Of a stretch of 64,000 nucleotides of DNA, positions 31,760 through 40,777 are shown piece by piece. Position 1 is the first letter of the stretch. The number at the start of each line of letters is the position of its first letter. The position numbers and the translations under genes were made by a program. Source of the stretch: Rhodospirillales bacterium (GTDB lineage: Bacteria; Pseudomonadota; Alphaproteobacteria; ATCC43930; CGMCC-115725); assembly GCA_027315365.1 (NCBI GenBank), contig DAHUYF010000205.1, positions 28,753 to 92,752 of the forward strand. Reading direction: 5' to 3'. A model generated the notes under the pieces. That model saw only the letters and a program-made list of their open reading frames with translations, was not told where the DNA came from and searched no databases.

Positions 31760-33454
31760 GTGCACGCCGCCGCCGTCGACCCGTTCCATGCCGTCCTGAT
31801 CCTGCTGCTGGCGGCGATCATCGCCGTGCCGCTGGCGCAGCGCCTCAGGGTAAGTCCGGTGCTGGGCTATCTCGCCGCCGGCCTGGTCGTCGGGCCCTTC
31901 GGCTTCGCCTTCATCGAGGACACCGGCGAGGCGGAGCGGCTGTCGCAGTTCGGCGTCGTCTTCCTGCTCTTCACCATCGGCCTCGATATGCCGCTGCACC
32001 GCCTGCAGGCGATGTGGCGCTATATCTTCGGGCTGGGCTTGGCGCAGGTGCTGGTCACCGCCGGCGCGATCGGGTTGGCGAGCGTCGCTCTGGGCGCGCG
32101 GCCGCCGGCCGCCCTGGTCGTCGGCGGTGCGCTCGCCTTCTCCTCCACCGCCGCGGTGCTGCAGCTCCTCGGCGAGCGCGGCGAGCTGTCCAGCCGCACC
32201 GGTCGGGTGGCGCTGGCCGTGCTGCTGTTTCAGGATCTGGCAGTGGTGCCGCTGCTGGCACTGCTGCCGCTGCTGGCGCCGGGCGGCGACAGCGGCATCG
32301 CCCAGGCACTGGCCATGGCGCTCGCCAAGGGCGTCGCCGCCATCGCGCTGATCCTGCTGCTGGGCCGGCTGGTGCTGCGGCCGCTGTTCCGCCTCAGCGC
32401 CATGACGCGCGTCCGCGAGACCTTCGCCGCGACCAACCTCCTGGTCGTGCTCGGCCTCGGCTGGGCGACGGCGGAAGCCGGCATGTCGATGGCGCTGGGC
32501 GCTTTTCTCGCGGGGCTGCTGCTCGCCGAGACCGAGTATCGCCATCAGGTGGAGACCGACATCCTGCCGTTCCGCGGCCTGCTGCTCGGCCTCTTCTTCA
32601 TCACCGTCGGCATGGTGATCGATACGCCGCTGGTGCTGCGCCAATGGCCGGCGGTGCTGGGCCTGTCAGCCGCGCTGCTCGCAGGCAAGCCGGCGATCCT
32701 CTGGGCGCTTGCGCGCCTCTTCCGCCTTGACACGCCGGTCGCGATCCGCGTCGGCCTGCTGCTGTCGCAGTCCGGCGAATTCGCTTTCGTGCTCTTCGGC
32801 ATCGCCCAGTCGCTCGGCATTCTGCGGCACGAGGAGGGCAACGTCCTCGTCGCCACGGTGGCGGTCACCATGGCGACGACGCCGCTGATGGCGAGCCTGG
32901 GTCGCCGCCTCGCCGGCGCCTTCCAGGCGCGCCAGGCCCCCGGAGCCGAGCACCTGGCGCAGGAGGCCGCGGCTCTCTCCGACCACGTGATCCTGGCCGG
33001 CTATGGCCGCATCGGCCAGATCGTCGGCCGGATGCTGACGGAGCAGCACATCCCCTATGTCGCGATCGAGCACAGCGTGCCGCTGGTCGAGGCGAGCCGG
33101 AAACGCGATCTCCCGGTCTATTTCGGCGACGCCAGCCGCGCCGAGCTGCTCGACGCCCTCGGCATCGACCGCGCCAGCGCCGCCATCATTACCCTCGATC
33201 AGCCGGAATCGGCGGAGCGTGTCGTCGCCTCGCTGCGGCGCAGCCATCCCGATCTGCGCATCATCGCGCGCTCGCGCGACGCGGCGCATGCGCGACGCCT
33301 CGAAGAGGCCGGCGCCAACGACGTCATCCTCGAGGCGCTCGAGCCCGGCCTGCAGATGGGCGCCGCCGCCTTGCGCGTCTGCGGTACGCCGGGCCCGGCG
33401 ATCGATCACGCCCTGGACGCGCTGCGGCACGGCGCGGCGGAGCGAGAAGCGTAA
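31760..33454 (+). CDS. CPA2-type cation:proton antiporter with TrkA-N domain (Kef-like)
   Basis: Monovalent cation/proton antiporter, most like KefB/KefC potassium efflux systems. It has 564 residues with a GTG start. About twelve membrane segments cover residues 10-385, with LGYLAAGLVVGPFG, LFTIGLDM, LAFSSTAAVLQLL and LLFQDLAVVP typical of CPA2. The C-terminal RCK/TrkA-N domain (~405-530) has the nucleotide fold HVILAGYGRIGQIVGRML and YFGDASRAELLDALGI. Whether it is glutathione-gated as in E. coli is not visible; no KefF/G partner is adjacent. Confidence 0.92.
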   Translation: MHAAAVDPFHAVLILLLAAIIAVPLAQRLRVSPVLGYLAAGLVVGPFGFAFIEDTGEAERLSQFGVVFLLFTIGLDMPLHRLQAMWRYIFGLGLAQVLVTAGAIGLASVALGARPPAALVVGGALAFSSTAAVLQLLGERGELSSRTGRVALAVLLFQDLAVVPLLALLPLLAPGGDSGIAQALAMALAKGVAAIALILLLGRLVLRPLFRLSAMTRVRETFAATNLLVVLGLGWATAEAGMSMALGAFLAGLLLAETEYRHQVETDILPFRGLLLGLFFITVGMVIDTPLVLRQWPAVLGLSAALLAGKPAILWALARLFRLDTPVAIRVGLLLSQSGEFAFVLFGIAQSLGILRHEEGNVLVATVAVTMATTPLMASLGRRLAGAFQARQAPGAEHLAQEAAALSDHVILAGYGRIGQIVGRMLTEQHIPYVAIEHSVPLVEASRKRDLPVYFGDASRAELLDALGIDRASAAIITLDQPESAERVVASLRRSHPDLRIIARSRDAAHARRLEEAGANDVILEALEPGLQMGAAALRVCGTPGPAIDHALDALRHGAAEREA

Positions 33455-33464
33455 GCCGCGGGAG

Positions 33465-33578
33465 AGCCACGCGATCGAGGATGGCGCTACGCTGGCAGCC
33501 TGCCTGCGGCAGCTCGGCCCCGGCGCAGCTCCCGAGGCGTTCCGCCTCTACCGGAACCTGCGCGTGACGCGGCGGTGA
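33465..33578 (+). pseudogene. C-terminal remnant of an FAD-dependent monooxygenase
   Basis: Starting 10 bp after the antiporter stop, one frame reads SHAIEDGATLAACLRQLGPG.. and then AFRLYRNLRVTRR before a TGA. This matches the conserved C-terminal motif of salicylate-hydroxylase-type flavoprotein monooxygenases ((Q)AIEDA..LA..L......AL..YE..R..R). There is no start codon and no FAD-binding N-terminus; the 5' side runs into the antiporter gene. It is best read as a 38-codon relic left by a deletion. The similarity is short, so the call is moderate. Confidence 0.5.
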
Positions 33579-33632
33579 TCGAGGGCTGTCGAGCCCGCTC
33601 CGGCGAAGGAACCGGCGGCGGCACGGCGCCCC

Positions 33633-34088
33633 TCACGCCGCGGGTTCGGTTTCCTTGATCTCCGCTTCGGCGGCGCCTGCCGGCGCGGCACCGACCCAGG
33701 GATGCTCCGAGACGTCGAAGACGACGCCGTCAGGCCCGCGGAACTTGGTCTCGTAGAAGGCATTGGCAGTGTTGGCGTCCTGCTTCATGAAGCAGGGCGC
33801 GCCCAACGCCTCGAGCTTCTTCGCGGTGCCGTCGAGATCGTCGACGAGCACGCCGAAATGATGGATGCCGACATAGTCGAGGCCGCGGCCAAGCTGATCG
33901 ACGTTCTGGAACTTGAGCACGGCGAGGTTGAGCGTGCCGTCGCTGAGATAGAAGCCCCAGGCGATCGCCTTGGGGTTGTTCGGGTTGCCGGCACGCCCGA
34001 CCTCCTTGAAGCCGAAGGCCTGCTTGTAGAATTCCGCCGTCTTGACGGGATCCTGCGTGGCGAGAGCAATGTGACGAAGCTTCGGCAT
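33633..34088 (-). CDS. VOC family (glyoxalase/dioxygenase-like) protein
   Basis: Vicinal-oxygen-chelate fold protein of 151 residues. Two beta-alpha-beta-beta-beta modules are visible: KLRHIALATQDPVKTAEFYKQAFGF (first His metal-ligand position) and YVGIHHFGVLVDDLDGTAKKLEALG with a second His pair, followed by KFRGPDGVVFDVSEHPW. The ATG at 34088 has a GGAGG site. It could be a lactoylglutathione-lyase-like or dioxygenase-like enzyme; the substrate cannot be deduced. The C-terminal tail (AAPAGAAEAEIKETEPAA) looks disordered. Confidence 0.88.
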   Translation of the reverse strand: MPKLRHIALATQDPVKTAEFYKQAFGFKEVGRAGNPNNPKAIAWGFYLSDGTLNLAVLKFQNVDQLGRGLDYVGIHHFGVLVDDLDGTAKKLEALGAPCFMKQDANTANAFYETKFRGPDGVVFDVSEHPWVGAAPAGAAEAEIKETEPAA

Positions 34089-34135
34089 CGGCGCGTCCTC
34101 CGGTCTTGGGCTCTCCAGTTCGACCCTTGCGGCGA

Positions 34136-34975
34136 TCATACCACAAAGAACAGCAGGGCGAGCGCGATCAGCCCGGCGCCCCAGCAGTAATAGGCGAAGG
34201 GATCGAGCGCCTCGAAATCGTGGCGCCGGAAATAACGCATGAGGAAGGCAGTGCTGAGCCAGGCGGTGACCCCGGCGACGGCGCCGGCGATCCAAACGGT
34301 GGCGCCGAAGGCGGCCTGGACCTCGGGCTGGAAGAGGTGCGGCACCTCGTGCACGGCCGCGGCGAGGATGATCGGCGTCGCGATCAGGAACGAGAAATGC
34401 GCGGCTTCGCGATGATGGAAGCCCACCAGCAGGCCGCCCACCATCGTCGCGCCGGAGCGCGAGATTCCCGGGAAGAGGGCCGTGCTCTGCCAGAGCCCGA
34501 TGAGCAGCGCCTCCTTCCAGCTCATCTCGCCGAGCAGACGCGCGCCGCTCTTGCGCCGCAGGCGCTCGCCGGCGAACAGCAGGGCGCCATTGACCATCAG
34601 AAAGATCGCCGCGGCGACCGGCGAGCCGAACAGGCGGCGGAACAGGGTCTCGAGGCCGGCGCCGAGCACCACCGCCGGGATGGTGGCAAGGATGATGAGC
34701 CAGAGCAGACGCCATTGCGCCTTGCGCTGGGCCACCGGCCCCTGGCCGAAGAAGGCGAGCGCCAGCCCCAGCCAATCGCGCCAGAAATAGGCGAGCAGCG
34801 CCGCCGCGGTGCCGAGATGCAGCACCACCAGGAACGGCAGGAAGGCGGGGCTGTGCTGGTCGACCGTCCAGCCCAGCAGCTTCGGCAGCACCACGGCATG
34901 GCCAAGGCTGCTGACGGGGAAAAGCTCGGTCACGCCTTGCAGAAGGGCGATGACGAGGGCTTGCACAAGCGTCAT
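34136..34975 (-). CDS. uppP: Undecaprenyl-diphosphatase UppP (BacA)
   Basis: Membrane phosphatase that recycles undecaprenyl diphosphate to the monophosphate carrier used by MraY; it can confer bacitracin tolerance. It has 279 residues and about eight membrane helices. The two catalytic motifs are GVTELFPVSSLGH near the N-terminus (usual form PVSSTGH) and FPGISRSGATM in the middle. It overlaps the end of prmA by 4 bp and so belongs to a minus-strand uvrD-prmA-uppP run. Confidence 0.96.
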   Translation of the reverse strand: MTLVQALVIALLQGVTELFPVSSLGHAVVLPKLLGWTVDQHSPAFLPFLVVLHLGTAAALLAYFWRDWLGLALAFFGQGPVAQRKAQWRLLWLIILATIPAVVLGAGLETLFRRLFGSPVAAAIFLMVNGALLFAGERLRRKSGARLLGEMSWKEALLIGLWQSTALFPGISRSGATMVGGLLVGFHHREAAHFSFLIATPIILAAAVHEVPHLFQPEVQAAFGATVWIAGAVAGVTAWLSTAFLMRYFRRHDFEALDPFAYYCWGAGLIALALLFFVV

Positions 34976-35892
34976 GGTTCCTCGCGCTGCGATGGGAGAG
35001 TGGCATGGTCCCGCGCCAGCACCAGCGTGTGCCAGCCGGAAAGGCGAAGGCGCCGCCGTAGCGTCAGGCGCTGGGCGCGGTGCGCGGCGAGTACGGCGCG
35101 CTCCTGGCGCGCCAGCAGCCCCGACAGCACCGCGACGCCGCCCGGCGCCAGCGCGCGCGCCAGCGCCGGCGCCATCAGCGCCAGCGGCCGCGCCAGGATG
35201 TTGGCGAAGACGAGATCGAAGCGCCGCGAACGTCCGAGGCCGCGATATCCCTCGGAACGGCGCAGGTCGAGGAGCGAGGCGACGCCGTTCACCGCGGCGT
35301 TGTGCGCTGTGACGCGCACCGCCTCGGCGTCGATGTCGCGCGCCACGACGCAGCGGCGCCAGGTCTTGGCCGCCGCCATCGCCAGAATGCCGGTGCCGGT
35401 GCCCATGTCGAGCACGCGGGCGAAACGCCGCCGCCGCGCCAGCGCGTCAAGCGCCAGCAGGCAGCCGCGCGTCGTCGCATGCTCGCCGCTGCCGAAGGCG
35501 GTGGCGGCATCGATGACGAGGACGACCGCGCCCGCCGGCGCGGCGCCGCGATGATGCGAGCCGCGAATGAAATAGCGGCCGGCGCGCAGCGGCGGAAAGC
35601 TCGCCTGGTTCTCTGCCAGCCAGTCGCGGGGCGGCACGCGCTCGACGCCCAGCGCCGGCAGGGCATCGTCGCGGTCGACCCAGGCGAGCGCCAGCGCCGT
35701 TTCGAGCAGCGCGCGCTCCGGCGCCGCGGTGGCGAAGCCCTCCACCCGCCACGCCCCATCCGCCGCCTCGAAGGCGCTGACCGCGCCGCAGGCAGTGCCG
35801 AGCGCCGCCGCCGCGGATTCGGCAGCGGCGGCATCGGCGACGAGCGCCGTGACGCGCCAGAGGCTGGCGCCCGTGAGATGCCGACCGCCCAG
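34972..35892 (-). CDS. prmA: Ribosomal protein L11 methyltransferase PrmA, apparent CTG start
   Basis: SAM-dependent methylation of ribosomal protein L11. The methyltransferase domain shows VLDMGTGTGILAMAA and the post-I region; AFGSGEHATTRGCLLAL and FDLVFANILARPL are family signatures. The first standard start in frame is GTG at 35745, but the conserved N-terminal domain continues upstream (LWRVTALVADAAAAES..AVSAFE..WRVEGF) without ATG, GTG or TTG. A CTG at 35890-35892 has a well-placed AGGAG (minus strand, 35904-35900, 7-nt spacing) and gives 306 residues, a normal PrmA length. The frame closes 31 bp upstream at the uvrD stop. Identity is sure; the CTG start is an inference. Confidence 0.93.
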   Translation of the reverse strand: MGGRHLTGASLWRVTALVADAAAAESAAAALGTACGAVSAFEAADGAWRVEGFATAAPERALLETALALAWVDRDDALPALGVERVPPRDWLAENQASFPPLRAGRYFIRGSHHRGAAPAGAVVLVIDAATAFGSGEHATTRGCLLALDALARRRRFARVLDMGTGTGILAMAAAKTWRRCVVARDIDAEAVRVTAHNAAVNGVASLLDLRRSEGYRGLGRSRRFDLVFANILARPLALMAPALARALAPGGVAVLSGLLARQERAVLAAHRAQRLTLRRRLRLSGWHTLVLARDHATLPSQREEP

Positions 35893-35922
35893 GGGAGCGC
35901 TCCTCAGACCGTGCGCGCCATG

Positions 35923-38178
35923 TCAGGTCTTCTCGACAAAGGCGTCCATTACCATCTTGTCCCCCGCCTTGTCGAAGCGAATGGCAAGCTTGTTGTCTTC
36001 GACGGCCCGCACCGTACCGGGACCGAACTTCTGGTGGAAGACACGGTCGCCCGCGGCGAAGCCGCCGACGCGGCGCAGCTCGCGCCCGGCACGCGGCACG
36101 GCACCGCCTTCGATGAGCGGCGGGCGGCGACCGAGGGGCCCGAGCCGCGTCAGGTCGGGCCGCCCCGGAAAGGTCCCCGGCGACCAGTCATCGGCGCCCA
36201 GCGCGGCGGCGCGGGGATAGAGGCCGGGATCGGCCACCACTTCGAGATGTTCGGTCGGCAGCTCCGCGACGAAGCGCGACGGCAAGGTCGGCTGCCACTG
36301 GCCGTACATCCGGCGGTTGGCCGCATAGGAGACATAGGCGCGCCGACGCGCGCGGGTGAGGCCGACATAGGCCAGCCGCCGCTCCTCCTCGAGCCCGGCG
36401 CGGCCGGTATCGTCCATGGCGCGCTGATTGGGGAAGAGTCCTTCCTCCCAGCCGGGCAGGAAGACGCAGTCGAACTCAAGTCCCTTGGCGCTGTGGAGCG
36501 TCATGAGACTGACCATGTCGCTGCCGGCCGTGCTGGTGTTCTCCATCACCAGGCTGACATGCTCGAGGAATCCCCCGAGATTGTCGAACTCGGCCATCGC
36601 CGCAACCAGCTCCTTCAGGTTTTCGAGCCGTCCCGGCGCTTCCGGCGATTTGTCCGCCTGCCACATCGCGGTATAGCCGGATTCGTCGAGCACCACCGCG
36701 GCCAGCTCGGTATGCAGCGCGGTCTCGGCGATCCCGCGCCAGCGCGCCACGCCGGCGAGGAAGTCGCGCAGCGCCTTGCGCGCGGCGGGCTTGAGCTCGT
36801 CGGTCTCGACCAGGCGCTGGGCCGCCTCGGCGAGCGGGATCCGCTGCGCCCGCGCCAGAGCATGCAGCGCCTGCAGGCTGACGTCGCCGATGCCGCGGCG
36901 CGGCGTGTTGATGATGCGCTCGAAGGCGAGATCGTCGGCCGGCTGATGGACGAGCCGGAGATAGGCCAGCGCGTCGCGGATCTCCTGCCGTTCGTAGAAG
37001 CGCGGGCCCCCGACGACGCGGTAGGGCAGGCCCAGCGTGATGAAGCGTTCCTCGAATTCGCGCGTCTGGAAACCGGCGCGCACCAGGATCGCCATGTCGG
37101 CGAGGCGCTCGCCCTTGCGCTGACGCGCCTCGATCTCGTCGCCGACCCAGCGCGCCTCCTCCTCGCCGTCCCAGAGTCCGCGCAGCACGATGCGCTCGCC
37201 CTCGTTGAGCACCGTCCACAGGGTCTTGCCGAGGCGGCCTTCGTTGCGCGCGATGAGTGCCGAGGCGGCGGCCAGGATGTGCGGCGTCGAGCGGTAGTTC
37301 TGCTCGAGCCGGACGATCTGCGCGCCGGGGAAGTCGCGCTCGAAGCGCAGGATGTTGCCGATCTCGGCGCCGCGCCAGGAATAGATCGACTGATCGTCGT
37401 CGCCGACGCAGCAGAGGTTGCGATGCCCCTGGGCGAGCAGCCGCAGCCAGAGATACTGCGCCACGTTGGTGTCCTGGTACTCGTCGACGAGAATGTAGCG
37501 GAAGCGATGCTGATAGTCGGCGAGGATGTCGGCGCGCGTCGTGAAGATGGTGAGGTTGTGCAGCAGCAGGTCGCCGAAATCGGCGGCGTTGAGCGTCGCC
37601 AGCCGCTCCTGATAGAGCCGGAACAGCGTCGGCGCGCGGCCGTCGGCCAGTTCGGCGCGATCGCCGGCCGGCACCTTGTCCGGCGTCAGCCCGCGATCCT
37701 TCCAGCGCTCGAAGGCGGAGAGCAGCGCGCGCGGCGGCCAGCGCTTCTCGTCGAGGCCTTCGGCGGCTGCGATCTGCTTCACCAGGCGAAGCTGGTCGTC
37801 GGTGTCGAGGATGGTGAAATTGGGCTTGAGGCCGACCACCTCCGCATGCCGGCGCAGGAGCCGGGCGGCGACCGAGTGGAAAGTGCCGAGCCAGAGCCCC
37901 TCGGCGCTCTGCCCGATCATGCGCTCCAGGCGCTCGCGCATCTCCAGCGCCGCCTTGTTGGTGAAGGTCACCGCCATGATCTGGCTGGGCCAGGCGCGGC
38001 GGGTCCCGAGGATGTGCGCGAGCCGCGTCGTCAGCACCCGGGTCTTGCCGGTGCCGGCGCCGGCCAGCACCAGCACAGGGCCGTCGACCGCCTCGACCGC
38101 CCGGCGCTGCGCGTCGTTGAGGCCGGTGAGATAGGGCGGTGACGGGGCAGCGGCGGCGGGGGTGAGGGGCTCGGCCAT
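35923..38178 (-). CDS. uvrD: ATP-dependent DNA helicase UvrD/PcrA
   Basis: Superfamily 1A 3'-5' helicase used in excision and mismatch repair. It has 751 residues. Motifs in order: Q motif LNDAQRRAVEAVDGP, Walker A AGAGTGKT (39-46), Ia TFTNKAALEMRER, II VDEYQDTN, III GDDDQSIYSWRGA, IV LEQNYRS, V MTLHSAKGLEF and VI VGLTRAR. The C-terminal ~60 residues (FAAGDRVFHQKFGPGTVRAVE) form the Tudor-like tail that contacts RNA polymerase in UvrD/PcrA. PcrA or UvrD naming is equivalent here. It is the first gene of the minus-strand run. Confidence 0.96.
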   Translation of the reverse strand: MAEPLTPAAAAPSPPYLTGLNDAQRRAVEAVDGPVLVLAGAGTGKTRVLTTRLAHILGTRRAWPSQIMAVTFTNKAALEMRERLERMIGQSAEGLWLGTFHSVAARLLRRHAEVVGLKPNFTILDTDDQLRLVKQIAAAEGLDEKRWPPRALLSAFERWKDRGLTPDKVPAGDRAELADGRAPTLFRLYQERLATLNAADFGDLLLHNLTIFTTRADILADYQHRFRYILVDEYQDTNVAQYLWLRLLAQGHRNLCCVGDDDQSIYSWRGAEIGNILRFERDFPGAQIVRLEQNYRSTPHILAAASALIARNEGRLGKTLWTVLNEGERIVLRGLWDGEEEARWVGDEIEARQRKGERLADMAILVRAGFQTREFEERFITLGLPYRVVGGPRFYERQEIRDALAYLRLVHQPADDLAFERIINTPRRGIGDVSLQALHALARAQRIPLAEAAQRLVETDELKPAARKALRDFLAGVARWRGIAETALHTELAAVVLDESGYTAMWQADKSPEAPGRLENLKELVAAMAEFDNLGGFLEHVSLVMENTSTAGSDMVSLMTLHSAKGLEFDCVFLPGWEEGLFPNQRAMDDTGRAGLEEERRLAYVGLTRARRRAYVSYAANRRMYGQWQPTLPSRFVAELPTEHLEVVADPGLYPRAAALGADDWSPGTFPGRPDLTRLGPLGRRPPLIEGGAVPRAGRELRRVGGFAAGDRVFHQKFGPGTVRAVEDNKLAIRFDKAGDKMVMDAFVEKT

Positions 38179-38297
38179 CGCCCGGTATATAGCACGGCGG
38201 CGGCCCGGCGGGAGGGGCGTGGCACCGCGGACGCACCTGCCGGATATTGCAGCGCTTGCGGCGGAAATGGCTTGAGGCTTCCACCGGGACAGGCCTT

Positions 38298-39575
38298 ATG
38301 ATGCCCTCGCCCATGCACGCCGCGATCATCATACTGGTGTTCATCTTCACCTATATCGGCATGGCTGCCGGGCGCCTCCCCTGGCTGCAGGTGGACCGCA
38401 CCGGCATCGCGCTGATGGGGGTGATCGCACTGCTCGCCACCGAGACGGTGACGCTCGACGATCTCGGCGCCACCATCGACACCTCGACGCTGGTGCTGCT
38501 CTTCGCACTGATGATCATCTCGGCGCAATTCGTCTATTCCGGCTTTTACGATCTCTGCGCCGATTGGATCACCAGTCAGGCCGGCGGCCCGGCCCGGCTG
38601 CTGGCGATCACCGTGGCGGTGTGCGGCGGCCTCGGCGCGCTGCTCGCCAACGACATCGTCGTCTTCGCCCTGGCGCCGCTGCTCATCGCCGGGGCGCGCC
38701 AGCGCGGGCTCGATCCCCGGCCCTTCCTGCTCGCGCTCGCCTGCGCCACCAATGCCGGCTCGGCGGCGACGGTGATCGGCAGCCCGCAGAACATCCTGCT
38801 CGGCCAGGTCGGCAATCTCAGCTTCCACACCTTCCTGCTCGCCTGCCTGATCCCGGCGATCGTCGGCCTCGTCTGCGTTTTCGGCGTCATCTGGCTGCTG
38901 TGGCACGACCGCATCGCCGGCACCGTGCTGGCGGTGACGCGCGAGGGGCCGGAGCTGCCGCGCCACGCCCACGACCGCTATCAGACGATCAAGGGCCTCG
39001 CCGCCATGGCGGCGCTGCTGATCCTGTTCGCCACGCCGGCGCCGCGCGACATCGTCGGGCTTGCCATCGCCGCGATGCTGCTGGCGACGCGGCGCTTCAC
39101 CAGCCGCACCATGATCGCGGCGGTGGACTGGCCTCTGCTGCTGCTCTTCGTCTCGCTCTTCGCCATCACCGGCGCGCTCGCCGATACCGGCCTGCCCTGG
39201 ACGGCGATCTCCTGGCTGCAGGGCATTGGGCTCCTGCCGGACAGCCTCGCCGTGCTGACGCCGCTCACGCTGTTCATGAGCAACACCATCGGCAACGTTC
39301 CCTCGGTGATCCTGCTGCTGCAGATCTGGCCCAATCCGCCACAGGGCGCGCTCTACGCACTGGCGCTGCTGTCGTCGCTGTCCGGCAACCTGCTGCTGGT
39401 GGGGTCGCTCACCAATCTGATCGTCGTCGAGCGCGGCGCCGCCTTCGGCGTGCGCATCAGCTTCGCCGAATACGCCCGCGCGGGGGTGCCGATCACGCTG
39501 CTGTCGATGGGCTTTGCGGTGTTCTGGCTCGCCTGGACGGGCTGGCTGCCGCTGTGGCCGGGCGCCGGCGGGTGA
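38298..39575 (+). CDS. SLC13/ArsB-type anion permease
   Basis: Integral membrane transporter of the ion-transporter superfamily (citrate/arsenite/NhaD-like). It has 425 residues with ~11 hydrophobic segments. Motifs: LANDIVVFALAPLLI, CATNAGSAATVIGSPQNIL and the related LFMSNTIGNVPSVILL..LSGNLLLVGSLTNLIV in the second half, showing the two inverted-repeat hairpin regions of the fold. Candidate starts are ATG 38298, 38301 and 38313. It is divergent from uvrD. The substrate is unknown; no arsR/arsC neighbours argue for arsenite. Confidence 0.85.
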   Translation: MMPSPMHAAIIILVFIFTYIGMAAGRLPWLQVDRTGIALMGVIALLATETVTLDDLGATIDTSTLVLLFALMIISAQFVYSGFYDLCADWITSQAGGPARLLAITVAVCGGLGALLANDIVVFALAPLLIAGARQRGLDPRPFLLALACATNAGSAATVIGSPQNILLGQVGNLSFHTFLLACLIPAIVGLVCVFGVIWLLWHDRIAGTVLAVTREGPELPRHAHDRYQTIKGLAAMAALLILFATPAPRDIVGLAIAAMLLATRRFTSRTMIAAVDWPLLLLFVSLFAITGALADTGLPWTAISWLQGIGLLPDSLAVLTPLTLFMSNTIGNVPSVILLLQIWPNPPQGALYALALLSSLSGNLLLVGSLTNLIVVERGAAFGVRISFAEYARAGVPITLLSMGFAVFWLAWTGWLPLWPGAGG

Positions 39576-39593
39576 GCGGTCCGCCGAACGGCG

Positions 39594-40655
39594 CTACTCG
39601 CGATCGGCGGCGGCGAGTTCGTCTTCGCAGACGACGCGGTTGCGGCCGGTGCGCTTGGCCTGATAGAGCGCGTCGTCGGCGCGGCGCACGGTCTGGAGCA
39701 GCTGCTCGCCCGGGCGATAGCAGCTGACGCCGATCGACAGCGTGATGGTGCCGAACACGTCGCCGGTGTTCTTGCGCACGATGCGCCGGCGGGTGATGGT
39801 GTGGCGAATCTGGTTGGCGAGGCCGACGGCGTCGGTGAGCCGCGTCTGCGGCAGGATGATGGCGAACTCCTCGCCGCCATAGCGCGCCGGCGTGTCGCGG
39901 CCCTTGACGCTGTCGGTGAGCGTGCGCGCGACGAGGCGCAGCACCTGGTCGCCGAGCTGGTGGCCGTAGGTGTCGTTGAACTGCTTGAAATGGTCGATGT
40001 CGGCGATGAGCAGGCTGAGCGGCTCGCCGCTCTCCATGGCATCGCGTGCCGCCTCGCGCAGGCGGCTTTCGAAGAACTTGCGGTTCGGGATGCCGGTGAG
40101 CGCGTCGGTCATGGCTTCGCGCCGCACCACCTCGAGATTCTGCCTGAGCTCGGCGATCTCGCCGGACGAGGCGTTCAGCCGGTCCTCGAGGCTGCGGTTG
40201 CGCTCGGCCATGCGCTGCGTCTCGAGGATGAGGCCCGAGACCAGCGCGCGCACATCCTCGTCGCCCGGCGTGCCGCCCATTTCGCTCGAATACTGATCGA
40301 GGGTCTTGCCGAAGGCGCTGGCGTCGCCGCTCGCCGATTTGAGATAGCGCGTGATCTGGTCGACCGCATATTGCAGCCTGCCGCCGGTTTCGTTCAGCAG
40401 GTTGAAATGCCGTCCGGTGTCGCAAAATCGGCTATAAAGCTCGACATTGAGCGCCGGGGTGAATTCCTGGTCGTTCGAGATCAGGATGTCGATGGTGCGC
40501 TTCAGCTCCGGCAGCAGGCCGGTGGCATAGGCGAACCAGACGGCATAGTTCTCCGGCGTCGGCGGCACCTCGCGGGCAAGCATGCCCGCCAGCGCCGCCT
40601 CGGAAAACCCCTTTGCCTGCCTGAAATCGTCGGGCTGCGCCATCAATACTGCCAT
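39594..40655 (-). CDS. Diguanylate cyclase (GGDEF protein)
   Basis: Predicted cyclic-di-GMP synthase. It has 353 residues. The N-terminal ~150 residues are a helical domain without recognised sensory fold (PPTPENYAVWFAYATG, LKRTIDILISNDQEF), like other cytoplasmic GGDEF proteins with this N-terminus. A coiled-coil linker (~150-180) leads into the GGDEF domain: DALTGIPNRKFF, LLIADIDHFKQFNDTYGHQLGD and ARYGGEEFAIILP (GGEEF at 260-264), all catalytic residues intact. At the position of the inhibitory RxxD site the sequence is KGRD, so feedback binding may be weakened. No membrane segment. A second ATG at 40643 is possible. Confidence 0.93.
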   Translation of the reverse strand: MAVLMAQPDDFRQAKGFSEAALAGMLAREVPPTPENYAVWFAYATGLLPELKRTIDILISNDQEFTPALNVELYSRFCDTGRHFNLLNETGGRLQYAVDQITRYLKSASGDASAFGKTLDQYSSEMGGTPGDEDVRALVSGLILETQRMAERNRSLEDRLNASSGEIAELRQNLEVVRREAMTDALTGIPNRKFFESRLREAARDAMESGEPLSLLIADIDHFKQFNDTYGHQLGDQVLRLVARTLTDSVKGRDTPARYGGEEFAIILPQTRLTDAVGLANQIRHTITRRRIVRKNTGDVFGTITLSIGVSCYRPGEQLLQTVRRADDALYQAKRTGRNRVVCEDELAAADRE

Positions 40656-40777
40656 AGCCGGGGTAACGGCACCTGCCGCTCATGGCCCCCGTCGAATGGT
40701 GCCCGAGCTTTCTTGCGAAATCGTTGCCAAGGCGCCTCGGCCGACCTTTTATGATGGGCCCTGTGCCGGAGACGCCC

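Noticed and set aside
35080..38142. A 1020-codon open frame on the plus strand across prmA and uvrD
   Set aside because: It is antisense to clearly real genes; composition is the Arg/Ala/Gly-rich pattern produced by the reverse frame of GC-rich coding DNA, with no domain.
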